A DNA stretch of 64,000 nucleotides from Dyadobacter pollutisoli (GTDB lineage: Bacteria > Bacteroidota > Bacteroidia > Cytophagales > Spirosomataceae). This document shows positions 17,490 to 26,093 of this stretch, piece by piece. The stretch lies in assembly GCF_026625565.1 (NCBI RefSeq), contig NZ_CP112998.1:7476501-7540500 (forward strand), written 5' to 3'. A program made the position numbers and the translations under genes. The notes under the pieces were generated by a model. It did no database searches. It was not told the DNA's origin and was given only the letters and a program-made list of their open reading frames with translations. Position 1 is the stretch's first letter, and each line of letters opens with the position of its first letter.

Positions 17490-18770
17490 CTAGATATCAA
17501 CTCTCTCCATTCTTGGTGCAAAGAAATGCATCACACCCCAGGCAATGAGGTACGCAAATCCGCAAATGACGAAGATGATGTTGTAACCGCCACCGATGTT
17601 ACCCGCTGCTTTGTAATTGTCGAGGATAATCCCTACTAAAAGCGGGAAAAGGATGCCTCCTACTGATCCCGCCATGCCGCCAATGCCCACTACGGAGCTC
17701 ACAGCCTTCTTCGGAAACATGTCTGAGGCCGTCGTAAAGATGTTTGCACTCCAAGCCTGATGCGCCGCGGCCGCCAGACTGATCAGGATAACAGCCTGCC
17801 AGATATTGGTAGTGTATTGAGCGAGCATGATAGGTGTTACCAGAAAGGCGAAAATGAGCATGGAAGTTTTTCTTGCCCGAAAGATGGGCCAACCCTTTTT
17901 GATAAAATAACCCGAAAGATAGCCGCCTCCGATACTTCCTATCGTGGTAGCGGTGTAGACGAGGACCAGTTCGGGGCTGGGTTTGGAAAGATTGAGTTTG
18001 AAAGCTTCGGCAAAGTAGGAGGGAAGCCAGTAAAGGAAAAACCACCAGATCGGGTCGGTAAGCATTTTACCGAATACAAATGCCCAGGTTTGTCGCACTT
18101 TAAACAGATCCAGCCATTTGACGGGCGATTCCTTGCTGGTATCCGGCTCATTATCACTGTGAATATAGTCGAATTCTGCTTGGTTTGCGCGGGCCTGTTT
18201 CGCAGGGACTTCATAGTACCTGAACCAGAATATCAACCATACAAAGCCCAACGCACCGGTGATCAGAAACGCTTCCTGCCAACCATACGAGCCAAGTATC
18301 CAGGGTACCATGATAGGCGCTACCACCGCACCAATATTAGCACCGGAATTGAAAATCCCTGTCGCCAGCGCCCGTTCCTTTTTAGGAAACCATTCAGCTG
18401 TCGCCTTGATTGCGACGGGGAAGTTCCCCGCTTCGCCAAGCCCGAGTAACGCGCGCATAAAACCAAAACTTACGGTGCCGGTTGCAAGGGCGTGCAGCAT
18501 GGCAGCAATACTCCATACGACAACGGAAATGACGTAGCCAATCTTAGTGCCGATCCTATCAATGATAGCCCCGAAACCAATCAGCGATATGGCATATGCA
18601 GTTTGAAATGCCATTACAATGTGGCTGAAATCGGATTCTGTCCATCCAAAATCTGCTTCAAGGCTGGGTTTTAAGAGTCCGAGCACCTGGCGGTCAAGGT
18701 AATTGATGGTCGTCGCACAGAACAGCAGGGCCACAATGCGCCAGCGGTATCCTGTCATTTTGTTTTCCAT
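17490..18770 (-). CDS. exuT: MFS hexuronate transporter (ExuT-like, anion:cation symporter family)
   Basis: Inner-membrane permease of 426 residues with twelve predicted helices. The N-terminal RWRIVALLFCATTINYLDRQVLGLL is the signature of the ACS subfamily that includes ExuT and related uronate transporters; GLGEAGNFPVAIKATAEWFP and ERALATGIFNSGANIGA also fit. It probably imports galacturonate or unsaturated uronates by proton symport. It is the last gene of the uronate operon, 19 nt after uxaB. Confidence 0.88.
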   Translation of the reverse strand: MENKMTGYRWRIVALLFCATTINYLDRQVLGLLKPSLEADFGWTESDFSHIVMAFQTAYAISLIGFGAIIDRIGTKIGYVISVVVWSIAAMLHALATGTVSFGFMRALLGLGEAGNFPVAIKATAEWFPKKERALATGIFNSGANIGAVVAPIMVPWILGSYGWQEAFLITGALGFVWLIFWFRYYEVPAKQARANQAEFDYIHSDNEPDTSKESPVKWLDLFKVRQTWAFVFGKMLTDPIWWFFLYWLPSYFAEAFKLNLSKPSPELVLVYTATTIGSIGGGYLSGYFIKKGWPIFRARKTSMLIFAFLVTPIMLAQYTTNIWQAVILISLAAAAHQAWSANIFTTASDMFPKKAVSSVVGIGGMAGSVGGILFPLLVGIILDNYKAAGNIGGGYNIIFVICGFAYLIAWGVMHFFAPRMERVDI

Positions 18771-18789
18771 GTAAGGTTGTAAGGGTTAT

Positions 18790-20334
18790 TTATAATTGAA
18801 ATTGATCTGTTCGGGCGTATTCCACTTTTTCCAGAAATGATTTGAGCGTTTCCAGGGCGCCGTTCTGTTTAATGGATTCAAGGTAGGAGACGACATTTTG
18901 TGAAAGTACCTCTGATTTGGACAAATCTTTTCCCCAGATAGACTGATCTTTTAAAATAACGACTACCATTTCGGGTAGTGAGGATACCTGCCATTTCTGA
19001 TAAAAATAGGCTGCTTTTTGATCCTGGATCAGATATGGATCACCATTGAATATGCCATAGAAATTATCACCATCCTTTCTCGTGGCCTTCATATAATAGA
19101 TATAAGCTGCAAATCCGAATGCCATATAATCGGGAACGGAGTCACGAAGCTTCTCGTAGTTTACGAAAGTTGGCATCACCCTGGAAAGTATTTTGGCTGA
19201 ATAGTTTTGGGTAATGTTCAACCATTTGTGCTGAATGTGGGGGTTTTGGAATCGCTCAATGACTTGACGACTGAAATTCAACGCCGTGCCGGGAGCTACC
19301 GGGTAAGGTATTGCCGGGGCGATTTCTGTTTCCATTAAGTTAGCCAGGTAAGTCGAAAACAATGGGTTCGCCATCGCTTCGACTACCGTCTTAAAACCAC
19401 ACAAATGTGCCAGTCCGCCGCCGAGCGTATGCGCACCATTGAGCAGGCGAAGTTTCAACTCCCGGTATAGCTCAATGTCCGGTTCGATGACTAAACCAGC
19501 ATCAATACCATAGAAAGGCAGTTTTTTTCGTATGTTTTCGTCGCCCTCGATCGCCCACAGATGATAATGTTCCGTCGTAATGAGCAGTTCGTCGCGATAG
19601 CCGAGCTCTTCTTCCAGGCCTTTCAGTATGGTCTCCTCGGGCTTACCCGGTACAATGCGATCCACCAGGGAGTTGCAGAAAAAGTTACTTTGTTCGAGCC
19701 AGTCGATAAATGCCCCTTCCAGACCATTCCTATGGGCTAATTCCAGCACGATCGATTCCAGTTTTTTGCCGTTATCAGTGATTAGCTCAGTGGGAATGAT
19801 CACCACGCCAAAATCAGGATTGCCTCCGAATGCTACATATCTAGCATACAGAAATGCCAATAGTTTGCCAGGAAATGACACAGGCGGCCATTGGTAAATG
19901 TCATCCTGAACGAGCTGAATGCCGATTTCGGTGGTATTTGAAATAACGATACTGACAGCCGGATTTTTAGCCAGGTCCAGCACAAGCGACCATTGTGTCT
20001 TGGCTGATAAAACCCTGCTGATTGCGGAGGAAATAATGTTTTCTTCCTTACTAACACCGTTTTCAATTCCTCGGGTGCAAATCGTGTACAGATTGTCCTG
20101 CCGCTCAAACGCTTTCAGGTCACCGTCTTCTGTGGACTTTACGATCACGATCCTGCCATTGAAAACACCTTGCCTGTTGGCCTTATCAATGAAATAATCA
20201 GCAAGCCCACGCAGGAAGGCCCCCGTTCCGAATTGCAGTACTTTTTCTGGTAAATGAAAAATGGAGTCATCCGGAACAGTGACCGACGGCTGGCTTCTTA
20301 ACTGACGCAGATTTTCTCGAAAAAGATTGCCCAT
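18790..20334 (-). CDS. uxaB: Tagaturonate reductase (altronate oxidoreductase)
   Basis: NAD-dependent reductase of the mannitol dehydrogenase family, 514 residues, which converts D-tagaturonate to D-altronate. The N-terminal FGTGAFLRGLADYFIDKAN is the nucleotide-binding segment, VVIIPTELITDNGKKL and the catalytic KLRLLNGAHTLGGGLAHLCG region identify the UxaB/UxuB group. It lies 12 nt after the GH105 gene. The isomerase (uxaC) that makes tagaturonate and the altronate dehydratase (uxaA) are not in this window, so the pathway must be completed elsewhere. Confidence 0.9.
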   Translation of the reverse strand: MGNLFRENLRQLRSQPSVTVPDDSIFHLPEKVLQFGTGAFLRGLADYFIDKANRQGVFNGRIVIVKSTEDGDLKAFERQDNLYTICTRGIENGVSKEENIISSAISRVLSAKTQWSLVLDLAKNPAVSIVISNTTEIGIQLVQDDIYQWPPVSFPGKLLAFLYARYVAFGGNPDFGVVIIPTELITDNGKKLESIVLELAHRNGLEGAFIDWLEQSNFFCNSLVDRIVPGKPEETILKGLEEELGYRDELLITTEHYHLWAIEGDENIRKKLPFYGIDAGLVIEPDIELYRELKLRLLNGAHTLGGGLAHLCGFKTVVEAMANPLFSTYLANLMETEIAPAIPYPVAPGTALNFSRQVIERFQNPHIQHKWLNITQNYSAKILSRVMPTFVNYEKLRDSVPDYMAFGFAAYIYYMKATRKDGDNFYGIFNGDPYLIQDQKAAYFYQKWQVSSLPEMVVVILKDQSIWGKDLSKSEVLSQNVVSYLESIKQNGALETLKSFLEKVEYARTDQFQL

Positions 20335-20346
20335 AACGTTACGATT

Positions 20347-22284
20347 TTACTTTTTAACAACCTGTTTCAGTAGCCAGCCAGCCAGATCTTTACTTGCTTC
20401 AAAGTTTTCAAAGCTGGTGTCAATCCTCCGGCCATCAACATATTCATTGTACAGCCACGGATCTCCCACAGCGAATACAAGGCCTTTTCCGTATTTGGAA
20501 ATACCCAAAATGACGTCACCCTGGTCCGTTAATACCGACTTGGCAGGTGGTGTCAGGATCAGCGGCGATAGCTCTTTAATGTAAATTTTGCTGGCTGTTT
20601 TGAAGATCGATTTGTTATCGGCTGGAATCAATAATTTGCCTTGTTCAAATTGTGTTCCCTGCACCATATTCCGGCTTTTATTACTGAACTGGATCCCGAA
20701 AACCTTAGCCAGCTGATTGAAATGAGGGATTTCACAGTTCGAAGTATCATTGGCCATGAGTACCAGCACGCCGCCTGCCTTGACCCACTTTTCAATGGAT
20801 GCAATGTCATCTGGACCTATGAAATTGGGCACAGATGTTTCTTTTTTGGTATCAGGATCGACAATAATGTAAATGTCAATGCCTTTCAAACTGGCTGCGG
20901 TAGGAGCTGGAACGGAAACGGTTTTGGCGCCCAGCTCGCGAATGGTGTTCCCCCAGAGCCAGAAGCCTGAATGCTGCCTGTCTTCCCAGGTATAATGAAA
21001 CCGCTCATTTTCTCCATTAGCGCCTTTCCTGAACTCATGATTGAAATGATAGTCCAGGCCGACTGTTTTGTCTTTCCCAACCGCCGTTTCATTCGCGATC
21101 TCCATTTCCACACTGGCGAAAATGAATGGGCCAACTCCTTTCAAATCATTTTTCCGGATCGGCTCGCTGAGGTAATATTCGTAGCTGCCGTCGCGATAAG
21201 GTGTGCCACCCAGGCCACCTACGCTCACCGTTTTATTGAGGCTTAGCAATCCATCTGCTTCTTTTTCAACGAAATTTTTGAGAATACCTTGATAACCTTT
21301 TTTTGCATTTTCAGCAAAGGATTCAGGAATGTAGCCCAGCCGCGAGCCTTTTGCGAGTGCGTATACGAACATACACGAGGCTGAGGCTTCCAAATAATTG
21401 CCTTTTCGCGTTCCCTGATCAATCATTTGGTACCATACCCCGGAATCTTTGTCCTGATATCTGGCCAAAACCGGCGCAAGTCTTTGCAGGTATTTGATCA
21501 GATCGGCGCGTCTTGGATGATCTTTTGGGAAATAATCGAGTACATCCACCAAGGCTACGGCATACCACCCAATCGCTCTCGACCAGAAATTAGGTGATCT
21601 GCCGGTCTTAGGATCTGCCCATTTTTGCTCACGACTTTCGTCGTAAGCGTGGTATACCAGCCCTGTTTTTTCGTCTACCGCATATTTTTCGATCAATGCA
21701 AATTGCTTCGCAATGTCCTCAAAATGATCGGGATGGTTGAACAGCGCGCTGTATTCCGCGGCGAATGGTTCGCCCATGAACAGGCCATCCAGCCACATTT
21801 GGTAAGGATACCGTTTTTTGTGCCAATAACCGCCTTCTTTCGTCCGCGGCTGTTGTTCCAGTTGCTTCCAAAGCAGGTCGGCGGCCTTTTTGTACTTTTC
21901 CTTATCGGGCTGGGATTGCTGGTATAAGGTCAGCAAAGCTCTGCCGGGAGGGATATTATCAATGTTGAACTCGTCGAATTTATAAGTCCGTATACTGCCA
22001 TCCGCCTGTACATACTGGTCAATGTCTTTGCGGATATATTCGAAATACTTTCCTTCACCTGTGCGGCACCATACTTTCTCAATGGCTTTGAGCATCAGTC
22101 CTTGCTCGTAGTCCCAGCGGGTAATGGTGTTTTTCCCTACCAGGATTGAATCCTTATGCCTTGTAATGAAAGAGTCGGCCATTTGCCTGGATAGCGGAAT
22201 GTCCTGCGCCAAAACATTGGAGACAGCTATGATGGCTGTCAGGAAAAGCAGAATCGGGAATCGTTTTAAAAGTTTATACATCAA
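20347..22284 (-). CDS. GH105 unsaturated glucuronyl/rhamnogalacturonyl hydrolase with C-terminal DUF4350-like domain
   Basis: Secreted enzyme of 645 residues. A signal peptide (cleavage near residue 26) is followed by an (alpha/alpha)6 GH105 domain to about residue 400; D166 in QMWLDGLFMGEPF matches the catalytic Asp of YteR-type enzymes. These remove the unsaturated uronate from the non-reducing end of pectic oligosaccharides made by lyases. Residues about 430-645 form an extra domain with GIDIYIIVDPDT, IEKWVKAGGVLVLMAND and GKGLVFAVGDPWLYNEY, resembling DUF4350/glutamine-amidotransferase-like folds, presumably non-catalytic. It is in the middle of the kdu/uxa operon. Confidence 0.9.
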   Translation of the reverse strand: MMYKLLKRFPILLFLTAIIAVSNVLAQDIPLSRQMADSFITRHKDSILVGKNTITRWDYEQGLMLKAIEKVWCRTGEGKYFEYIRKDIDQYVQADGSIRTYKFDEFNIDNIPPGRALLTLYQQSQPDKEKYKKAADLLWKQLEQQPRTKEGGYWHKKRYPYQMWLDGLFMGEPFAAEYSALFNHPDHFEDIAKQFALIEKYAVDEKTGLVYHAYDESREQKWADPKTGRSPNFWSRAIGWYAVALVDVLDYFPKDHPRRADLIKYLQRLAPVLARYQDKDSGVWYQMIDQGTRKGNYLEASASCMFVYALAKGSRLGYIPESFAENAKKGYQGILKNFVEKEADGLLSLNKTVSVGGLGGTPYRDGSYEYYLSEPIRKNDLKGVGPFIFASVEMEIANETAVGKDKTVGLDYHFNHEFRKGANGENERFHYTWEDRQHSGFWLWGNTIRELGAKTVSVPAPTAASLKGIDIYIIVDPDTKKETSVPNFIGPDDIASIEKWVKAGGVLVLMANDTSNCEIPHFNQLAKVFGIQFSNKSRNMVQGTQFEQGKLLIPADNKSIFKTASKIYIKELSPLILTPPAKSVLTDQGDVILGISKYGKGLVFAVGDPWLYNEYVDGRRIDTSFENFEASKDLAGWLLKQVVKK

Positions 22285-22311
22285 TGTGTTGGCAGTAGGT
22301 TTGTTAGCAGA

Positions 22312-22659
22312 CTATTTATTCACAAAATCTTCCCGCATCGGATTGAAAATATCGACCAGCGTGCCTGGTTCGAGGCATAATGCACCGTGAATGGCGTCGG
22401 GTGGGATGTAGTAGGCGTCTCCTTTTTTCAGAATACCTTTTTTGCCCGATATGGTTATTTCAAACTCACCACTTTCGATGTAACTCATTTGCGTATGAAA
22501 ATGGCTGTGCAGTACGCCAACTCCGCCTTTTTCAAAAGCTACTTTGACCATCATTAAACTGTCATCATAAGCCATGATTTTTCTTTTCAATCCACCGCCC
22601 AAATCTTCCCACGGAATGTCTGAATCTGAAATAAACTGCTTCCCTTTTATGCTTTCCAT
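22312..22659 (-). CDS. kdgF: Cupin protein, KdgF-like
   Basis: Small single-domain cupin of 115 residues. The metal site follows the HxH-x3-Q-x6-G pattern: H51, H53 and Q57 in HSHFHTQ, with another His in PPDAIHG. KdgF proteins catalyse conversion of 4,5-unsaturated uronate monomers to the linear ketouronate that KduI uses. The assignment rests on fold, length and location 7 nt downstream of kduI and next to GH105, which produces the substrate. Another pectin-locus cupin function cannot be excluded. Confidence 0.82.
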   Translation of the reverse strand: MESIKGKQFISDSDIPWEDLGGGLKRKIMAYDDSLMMVKVAFEKGGVGVLHSHFHTQMSYIESGEFEITISGKKGILKKGDAYYIPPDAIHGALCLEPGTLVDIFNPMREDFVNK

Positions 22660-22665
22660 TTTGAT

Positions 22666-23496
22666 TTATTTGAGATCTGCGATGGCGACCGCGTCCATAT
22701 CTGTGTAATCCTTATTTTCTCCGGCCATGCCCCATATGAATGAGTAGTTTGAAGTTCCACAACCTGAATGGACCGACCAGGGCGGTGAAATAATCGCCTG
22801 CCTGTCGGCCACCCACAAATGTCGGGTTTCGGAAGGTTCGCCCATTAAATGTAAAATTCTTTGGTTTTGAGGTACATCGAAGTAACAATAAGCTTCCATT
22901 CTGCGGTCGTGAACGTGCGAAGGCATCGTGTTCCAGACGCTCCCTGTTTGCAATACCGTGAGGCCCATGACAAGCTGGGAACTCTGGATCCCGTCCAAAT
23001 GAATGTATTTGTAAATGGTCCGGTGATTGGAAGTTTCCATGCTCCCGATTGTGACCGGCGTGGCGTCTTCTTTTGTGAATAAACGGGCAGGGTAGGATTG
23101 ATGTGCAGGTGAGGATAACAAGTAAAACACAGCGGGATTCGCAGGGTCATTGCTCGATAATGTTACTTCCTGCGTTCCTTTTCCTACATAAACACAGCCA
23201 AGCTTGCTGATTTCGAATGTATTACCATCGGCAGTAATTTTTCCGTCTCCTCCAATGTTAATGATCCCGATCTCGCGTCTTTCCAGAAAGTAGTTTGCTT
23301 TTAATGCATCGTACGTTTCCAGTTGAAGTGACTTTGTCGCCGGAATCGCGCCTCCGATCATCACACGGTCGTAATGGGTATAAACAAAATTGATCTTGTC
23401 GTTCTCGAAAATATCCGGTACTAAAAAATTCTCGCGCAAAGCCTCGGTATTCATTTGAGATACTTCTTTGCGGCTGCTTTCAAATCTGATTTGCAT
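22666..23496 (-). CDS. kduI: 5-dehydro-4-deoxy-D-glucuronate isomerase
   Basis: Isomerase of 276 residues that converts 5-keto-4-deoxyuronate (DKI) to 3-deoxy-D-glycero-2,5-hexodiulosonate in pectin and hyaluronan breakdown. It is a bicupin with zinc-ligand segment SHVHDRRMEAYCYF and a later His in PPWSVHSGCG. The ATG at 23496 is chosen because the protein then begins MQIRFESSRKEV, the usual KduI N-terminus; an upstream extension overlaps kduD. It lies 22 nt after kduD. Confidence 0.94.
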   Translation of the reverse strand: MQIRFESSRKEVSQMNTEALRENFLVPDIFENDKINFVYTHYDRVMIGGAIPATKSLQLETYDALKANYFLERREIGIINIGGDGKITADGNTFEISKLGCVYVGKGTQEVTLSSNDPANPAVFYLLSSPAHQSYPARLFTKEDATPVTIGSMETSNHRTIYKYIHLDGIQSSQLVMGLTVLQTGSVWNTMPSHVHDRRMEAYCYFDVPQNQRILHLMGEPSETRHLWVADRQAIISPPWSVHSGCGTSNYSFIWGMAGENKDYTDMDAVAIADLK

Positions 23497-23518
23497 GGTT
23501 GGTGGGTTTTTTGAAATA

Positions 23519-24289
23519 TTATCTTCCCATCCAGCCGCCATCGACGGTCAGGATGGTGCCATTTACGTAGCTGGATGCGTCGGATGCGAGAAATAAGGCT
23601 GGGCCTTTGAAATCTTCCGGCATACCCCACCTGCCGGCAGGAATGCGGTCCAGAATGGATTTACTTCTGACCGGATCGTTTCGCAATGCTTCGGTATTGT
23701 CGGTATTAATGTAGCCCGGCGCAATGCCGTTCACGTTCACGCCTTTGCCCGCCCATTCATTGGCCAGTGCTTTGATCAGCCCACCGATAGCGCTCTTGGA
23801 AGCAGTATAACCCGGCACATTGATCCCGCCCTGGAAAGTGAGCAGCGAAGCGGTAAAAATGATTTTTCCATAACCACGGGCAATCATTTCCTTGCCCAGT
23901 TCCCGGGAAAGAATATACGGCGCGTCCAGATTGATATTCAAAACCTGGTCCCAATAGGCGTCGGAATGCTCTGCGGCGGGTTGTCTCATAATAATTCCGG
24001 CATTATTGATCAGGATATCAATTTGCGGATGTTCCGTTTTTACCTTTTCAATGAACGCGTAAAGGCTTTCTCTGTTCCCAAGATCGACCTGGTAAGGATA
24101 AAAATTACGGCCTGTTTGGCTAATGGACTGGTGAATTTCACTATCATTGAGGCTGAGGGAAGACGATACGCCTATGATGTCGGCGCCGGCCTCTGCCAGT
24201 GCTTCCGCCATTGCTTTTCCTATTCCGCGGTTGCATCCGGTGATGAGCGCTTTTTTGCCTTTTAGGTCAAATAAATTAACAATATTCAT
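23519..24289 (-). CDS. kduD: 2-dehydro-3-deoxy-D-gluconate 5-dehydrogenase
   Basis: SDR enzyme of 256 residues that reduces the KduI product to 2-keto-3-deoxygluconate. It has TGCNRGIG (residues 17-24), NNAG (95-98), S148, Y161 and K165 in YTASK, and ends in the typical TVDGGW. It is the first gene of the minus-strand uronate operon and is divergent from the lacI-type regulator across a 273-bp gap. The next enzymes, KdgK and KdgA, are not in the window. Confidence 0.93.
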   Translation of the reverse strand: MNIVNLFDLKGKKALITGCNRGIGKAMAEALAEAGADIIGVSSSLSLNDSEIHQSISQTGRNFYPYQVDLGNRESLYAFIEKVKTEHPQIDILINNAGIIMRQPAAEHSDAYWDQVLNINLDAPYILSRELGKEMIARGYGKIIFTASLLTFQGGINVPGYTASKSAIGGLIKALANEWAGKGVNVNGIAPGYINTDNTEALRNDPVRSKSILDRIPAGRWGMPEDFKGPALFLASDASSYVNGTILTVDGGWMGR

Positions 24290-24562
24290 TAGGGGTTTCT
24301 AATTTGTCTTTTTCGGGGTATCCGATCATTTTAGCGTCGGTCTTAAAGAGCGTATCCGCCAAACGAGTTTAGATTGAATAATTAGAAATATCAAATAATG
24401 AATTGTCTTTTTTTGTGCAATCGTTATCGGGAACGTTATCAGTTGAGACTATGAAGGCTAAACCTTCCCTTACTTTCAAAATTCTTCTGCATTTAATGCA
24501 TTAACTTAGGTTTGAAAAAAGTATATTTAATCAAACATTAAATTGGAATAAACCCATTTTTC
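24290..24562. promoter_or_regulatory. Divergent control region of the kdu operon and lacI-type gene
   Basis: This 273-bp region must hold both promoters. At 24425-24442 lies TATCGGGAACGTTATCAG, with the AACGTT core typical of LacI-family operators; CGTTATC is repeated directly at 24422 and 24434. A second repeated element, TGCATT-TAA-TGCATT, spans 24488-24502. Neither a clear -7 element nor a perfect operator palindrome was found, so the operator call is tentative. Confidence 0.45.
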
Positions 24563-25600
24563 TTGGAAACAATTACCATAAAAGATATTGCCAAAGCACT
24601 GAACCTTTCGACATCGACGGTTTCACGTGCTTTGCGGAATAGCTACGAAATTAATCCGGAGACCAAAAAACTGGTGATGGAGTATGCCGAGCGAATGAAT
24701 TACCGGCCGAACCCCATCGCACTGAGTTTAAAAGACAGCAAAAGCAAGTCTATTGGGGTTATTATTCCTGAAATTGCCAACCACTTTTTTTCGCAGCTGA
24801 TCAATGGGATCGAGTCGATTGCATATAATCTCGGCTACCATGTGGTGATTTTTCAAAGTCACGAATCGTATGAGCGTGAGGTTGCCAACACCAATTATCT
24901 GGTGTCCCGTAAAGTCGATGGCCTATTGATATCACTTTCCAGTTTGACAACCAATTTGCGGCACTTTCAGGAATTAATGGAAAAAGGTCTCCCCATTGTT
25001 TTTCTGGACCGGGTACCGAAAGAAATTGAAACACATAAAGTAGTAGCAGATAATTTTGCAGGGAGCTACGAAGCGACCAAGCATCTCATTCTGACGGGCA
25101 GAAAACGCATCGCGCATTTAACAAGCCCAATTTACCTGTCGATCACGACGGAGCGGCTGGCTGGTTATAAACAGGCATTGGAGGACTTCGGTATCCCGTT
25201 TGAAGAATCTTATGTGAAGTATTGTCACCATGGAGGTAAGGTAGTGAGTGAAAATGAGGCGGCGGTACATGAAATGCTCGACATGCCAGAACCGCCCGAT
25301 GCCATTTTCACCGCCAGCGACAGACTTACGACGGGCTGCATGTCTGTGCTGCAAAAGAGCAATATCAAGATACCGGACGAAATCGCGATCGTAGGTTTTA
25401 CCAATATCAGTGTTGCCGAATTATTGAACCCACCATTAACCGCCGTTGTTCAACCTGCGATGGAAATGGGCCAACAGGCCGTGGAATTATTGATCCGGCT
25501 GATCGAACATCCCCAGAAAACGGGAGACTATGAGATCAGGTCGTTGAAAACTTCCTTGATGATCAGGGAATCATCTGCCGGTAAATCCATTGAACAATAA
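24563..25600 (+). CDS. LacI family transcriptional regulator of the uronate locus
   Basis: Regulator of 345 residues with an N-terminal LacI helix-turn-helix (ITIKDIAKALNLSTSTVSRALR, residues 4-25), hinge helix region (MNYRPNPIALSL) and a periplasmic-binding-protein-like sensor domain from about residue 60 (SIGVIIPEIANHFFSQLINGIE). The start is a TTG at 24563; there is no nearby in-frame ATG. Its divergent position from kduD suggests that it controls the kdu/uxa operon in response to a uronate intermediate. That ligand is inferred. Confidence 0.92.
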   Translation: METITIKDIAKALNLSTSTVSRALRNSYEINPETKKLVMEYAERMNYRPNPIALSLKDSKSKSIGVIIPEIANHFFSQLINGIESIAYNLGYHVVIFQSHESYEREVANTNYLVSRKVDGLLISLSSLTTNLRHFQELMEKGLPIVFLDRVPKEIETHKVVADNFAGSYEATKHLILTGRKRIAHLTSPIYLSITTERLAGYKQALEDFGIPFEESYVKYCHHGGKVVSENEAAVHEMLDMPEPPDAIFTASDRLTTGCMSVLQKSNIKIPDEIAIVGFTNISVAELLNPPLTAVVQPAMEMGQQAVELLIRLIEHPQKTGDYEIRSLKTSLMIRESSAGKSIEQ

Positions 25601-25616
25601 ACGGTTAAAAAAGCAA

Positions 25617-26093
25617 ATGATAAGTCTGCCTATTGACGATGCTCTGTTCAACTACCGGGTTGCGGGTGTCGCGATCTTAAACGGTAAAGTACTTTTGCAT
25701 AAAACGCCCTCTGATAATTTTTGGAGCCTTCCCGGCGGACGCGCAGAGCTATTTGAGTTTTCAAAAGATACATTGGTGAGGGAAATGGAGGAGGAGACGG
25801 GTATGAATGTGCAGGTCGGCGAAATGCTCTGGGTATCTGAGAATTTCTTTCGGTATAATGACAAAAAACACCACGAGATCGGTTTTTACTTCAAAATGAA
25901 TATCCCTGATTTAACAAGTCAGGATGATTTTCTAGGTGCGGAAGGGCAGGAGGAGCTGCTTTTTAAATGGATAGATGTGAATGAGCTCACTACTGTGCCA
26001 GTATACCCCGAATTTCTGGCCGAAGAGTTGGCCAGGAACCCGCTGGAAACGAAGCATTTTACGTCGGACTTTCGTGACCTTGATGCGATGTAG
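25617..26093 (+). CDS. Nudix hydrolase
   Basis: Cytosolic pyrophosphohydrolase of 158 residues with a complete Nudix box, GX5EX7REUXEEXGU, as G-x5-E-x7-REMEEETGM within residues about 44-67. Substrate not predictable (nucleotide sugars, NADH or damaged nucleotides are options). The ATG at 25617 lies 16 nt after the LacI-type stop; a TTG at 25590 would overlap that gene. It is followed directly, with 0 nt between stop codons, by the convergent GH31 gene. Confidence 0.9.
   Translation: MISLPIDDALFNYRVAGVAILNGKVLLHKTPSDNFWSLPGGRAELFEFSKDTLVREMEEETGMNVQVGEMLWVSENFFRYNDKKHHEIGFYFKMNIPDLTSQDDFLGAEGQEELLFKWIDVNELTTVPVYPEFLAEELARNPLETKHFTSDFRDLDAM

Noticed and set aside
17760..18449. Open frame of 229 codons on the plus strand
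   Set aside because: Lies entirely inside exuT on the opposite strand; biased, low-quality protein with no family likeness. Shadow of the real gene.
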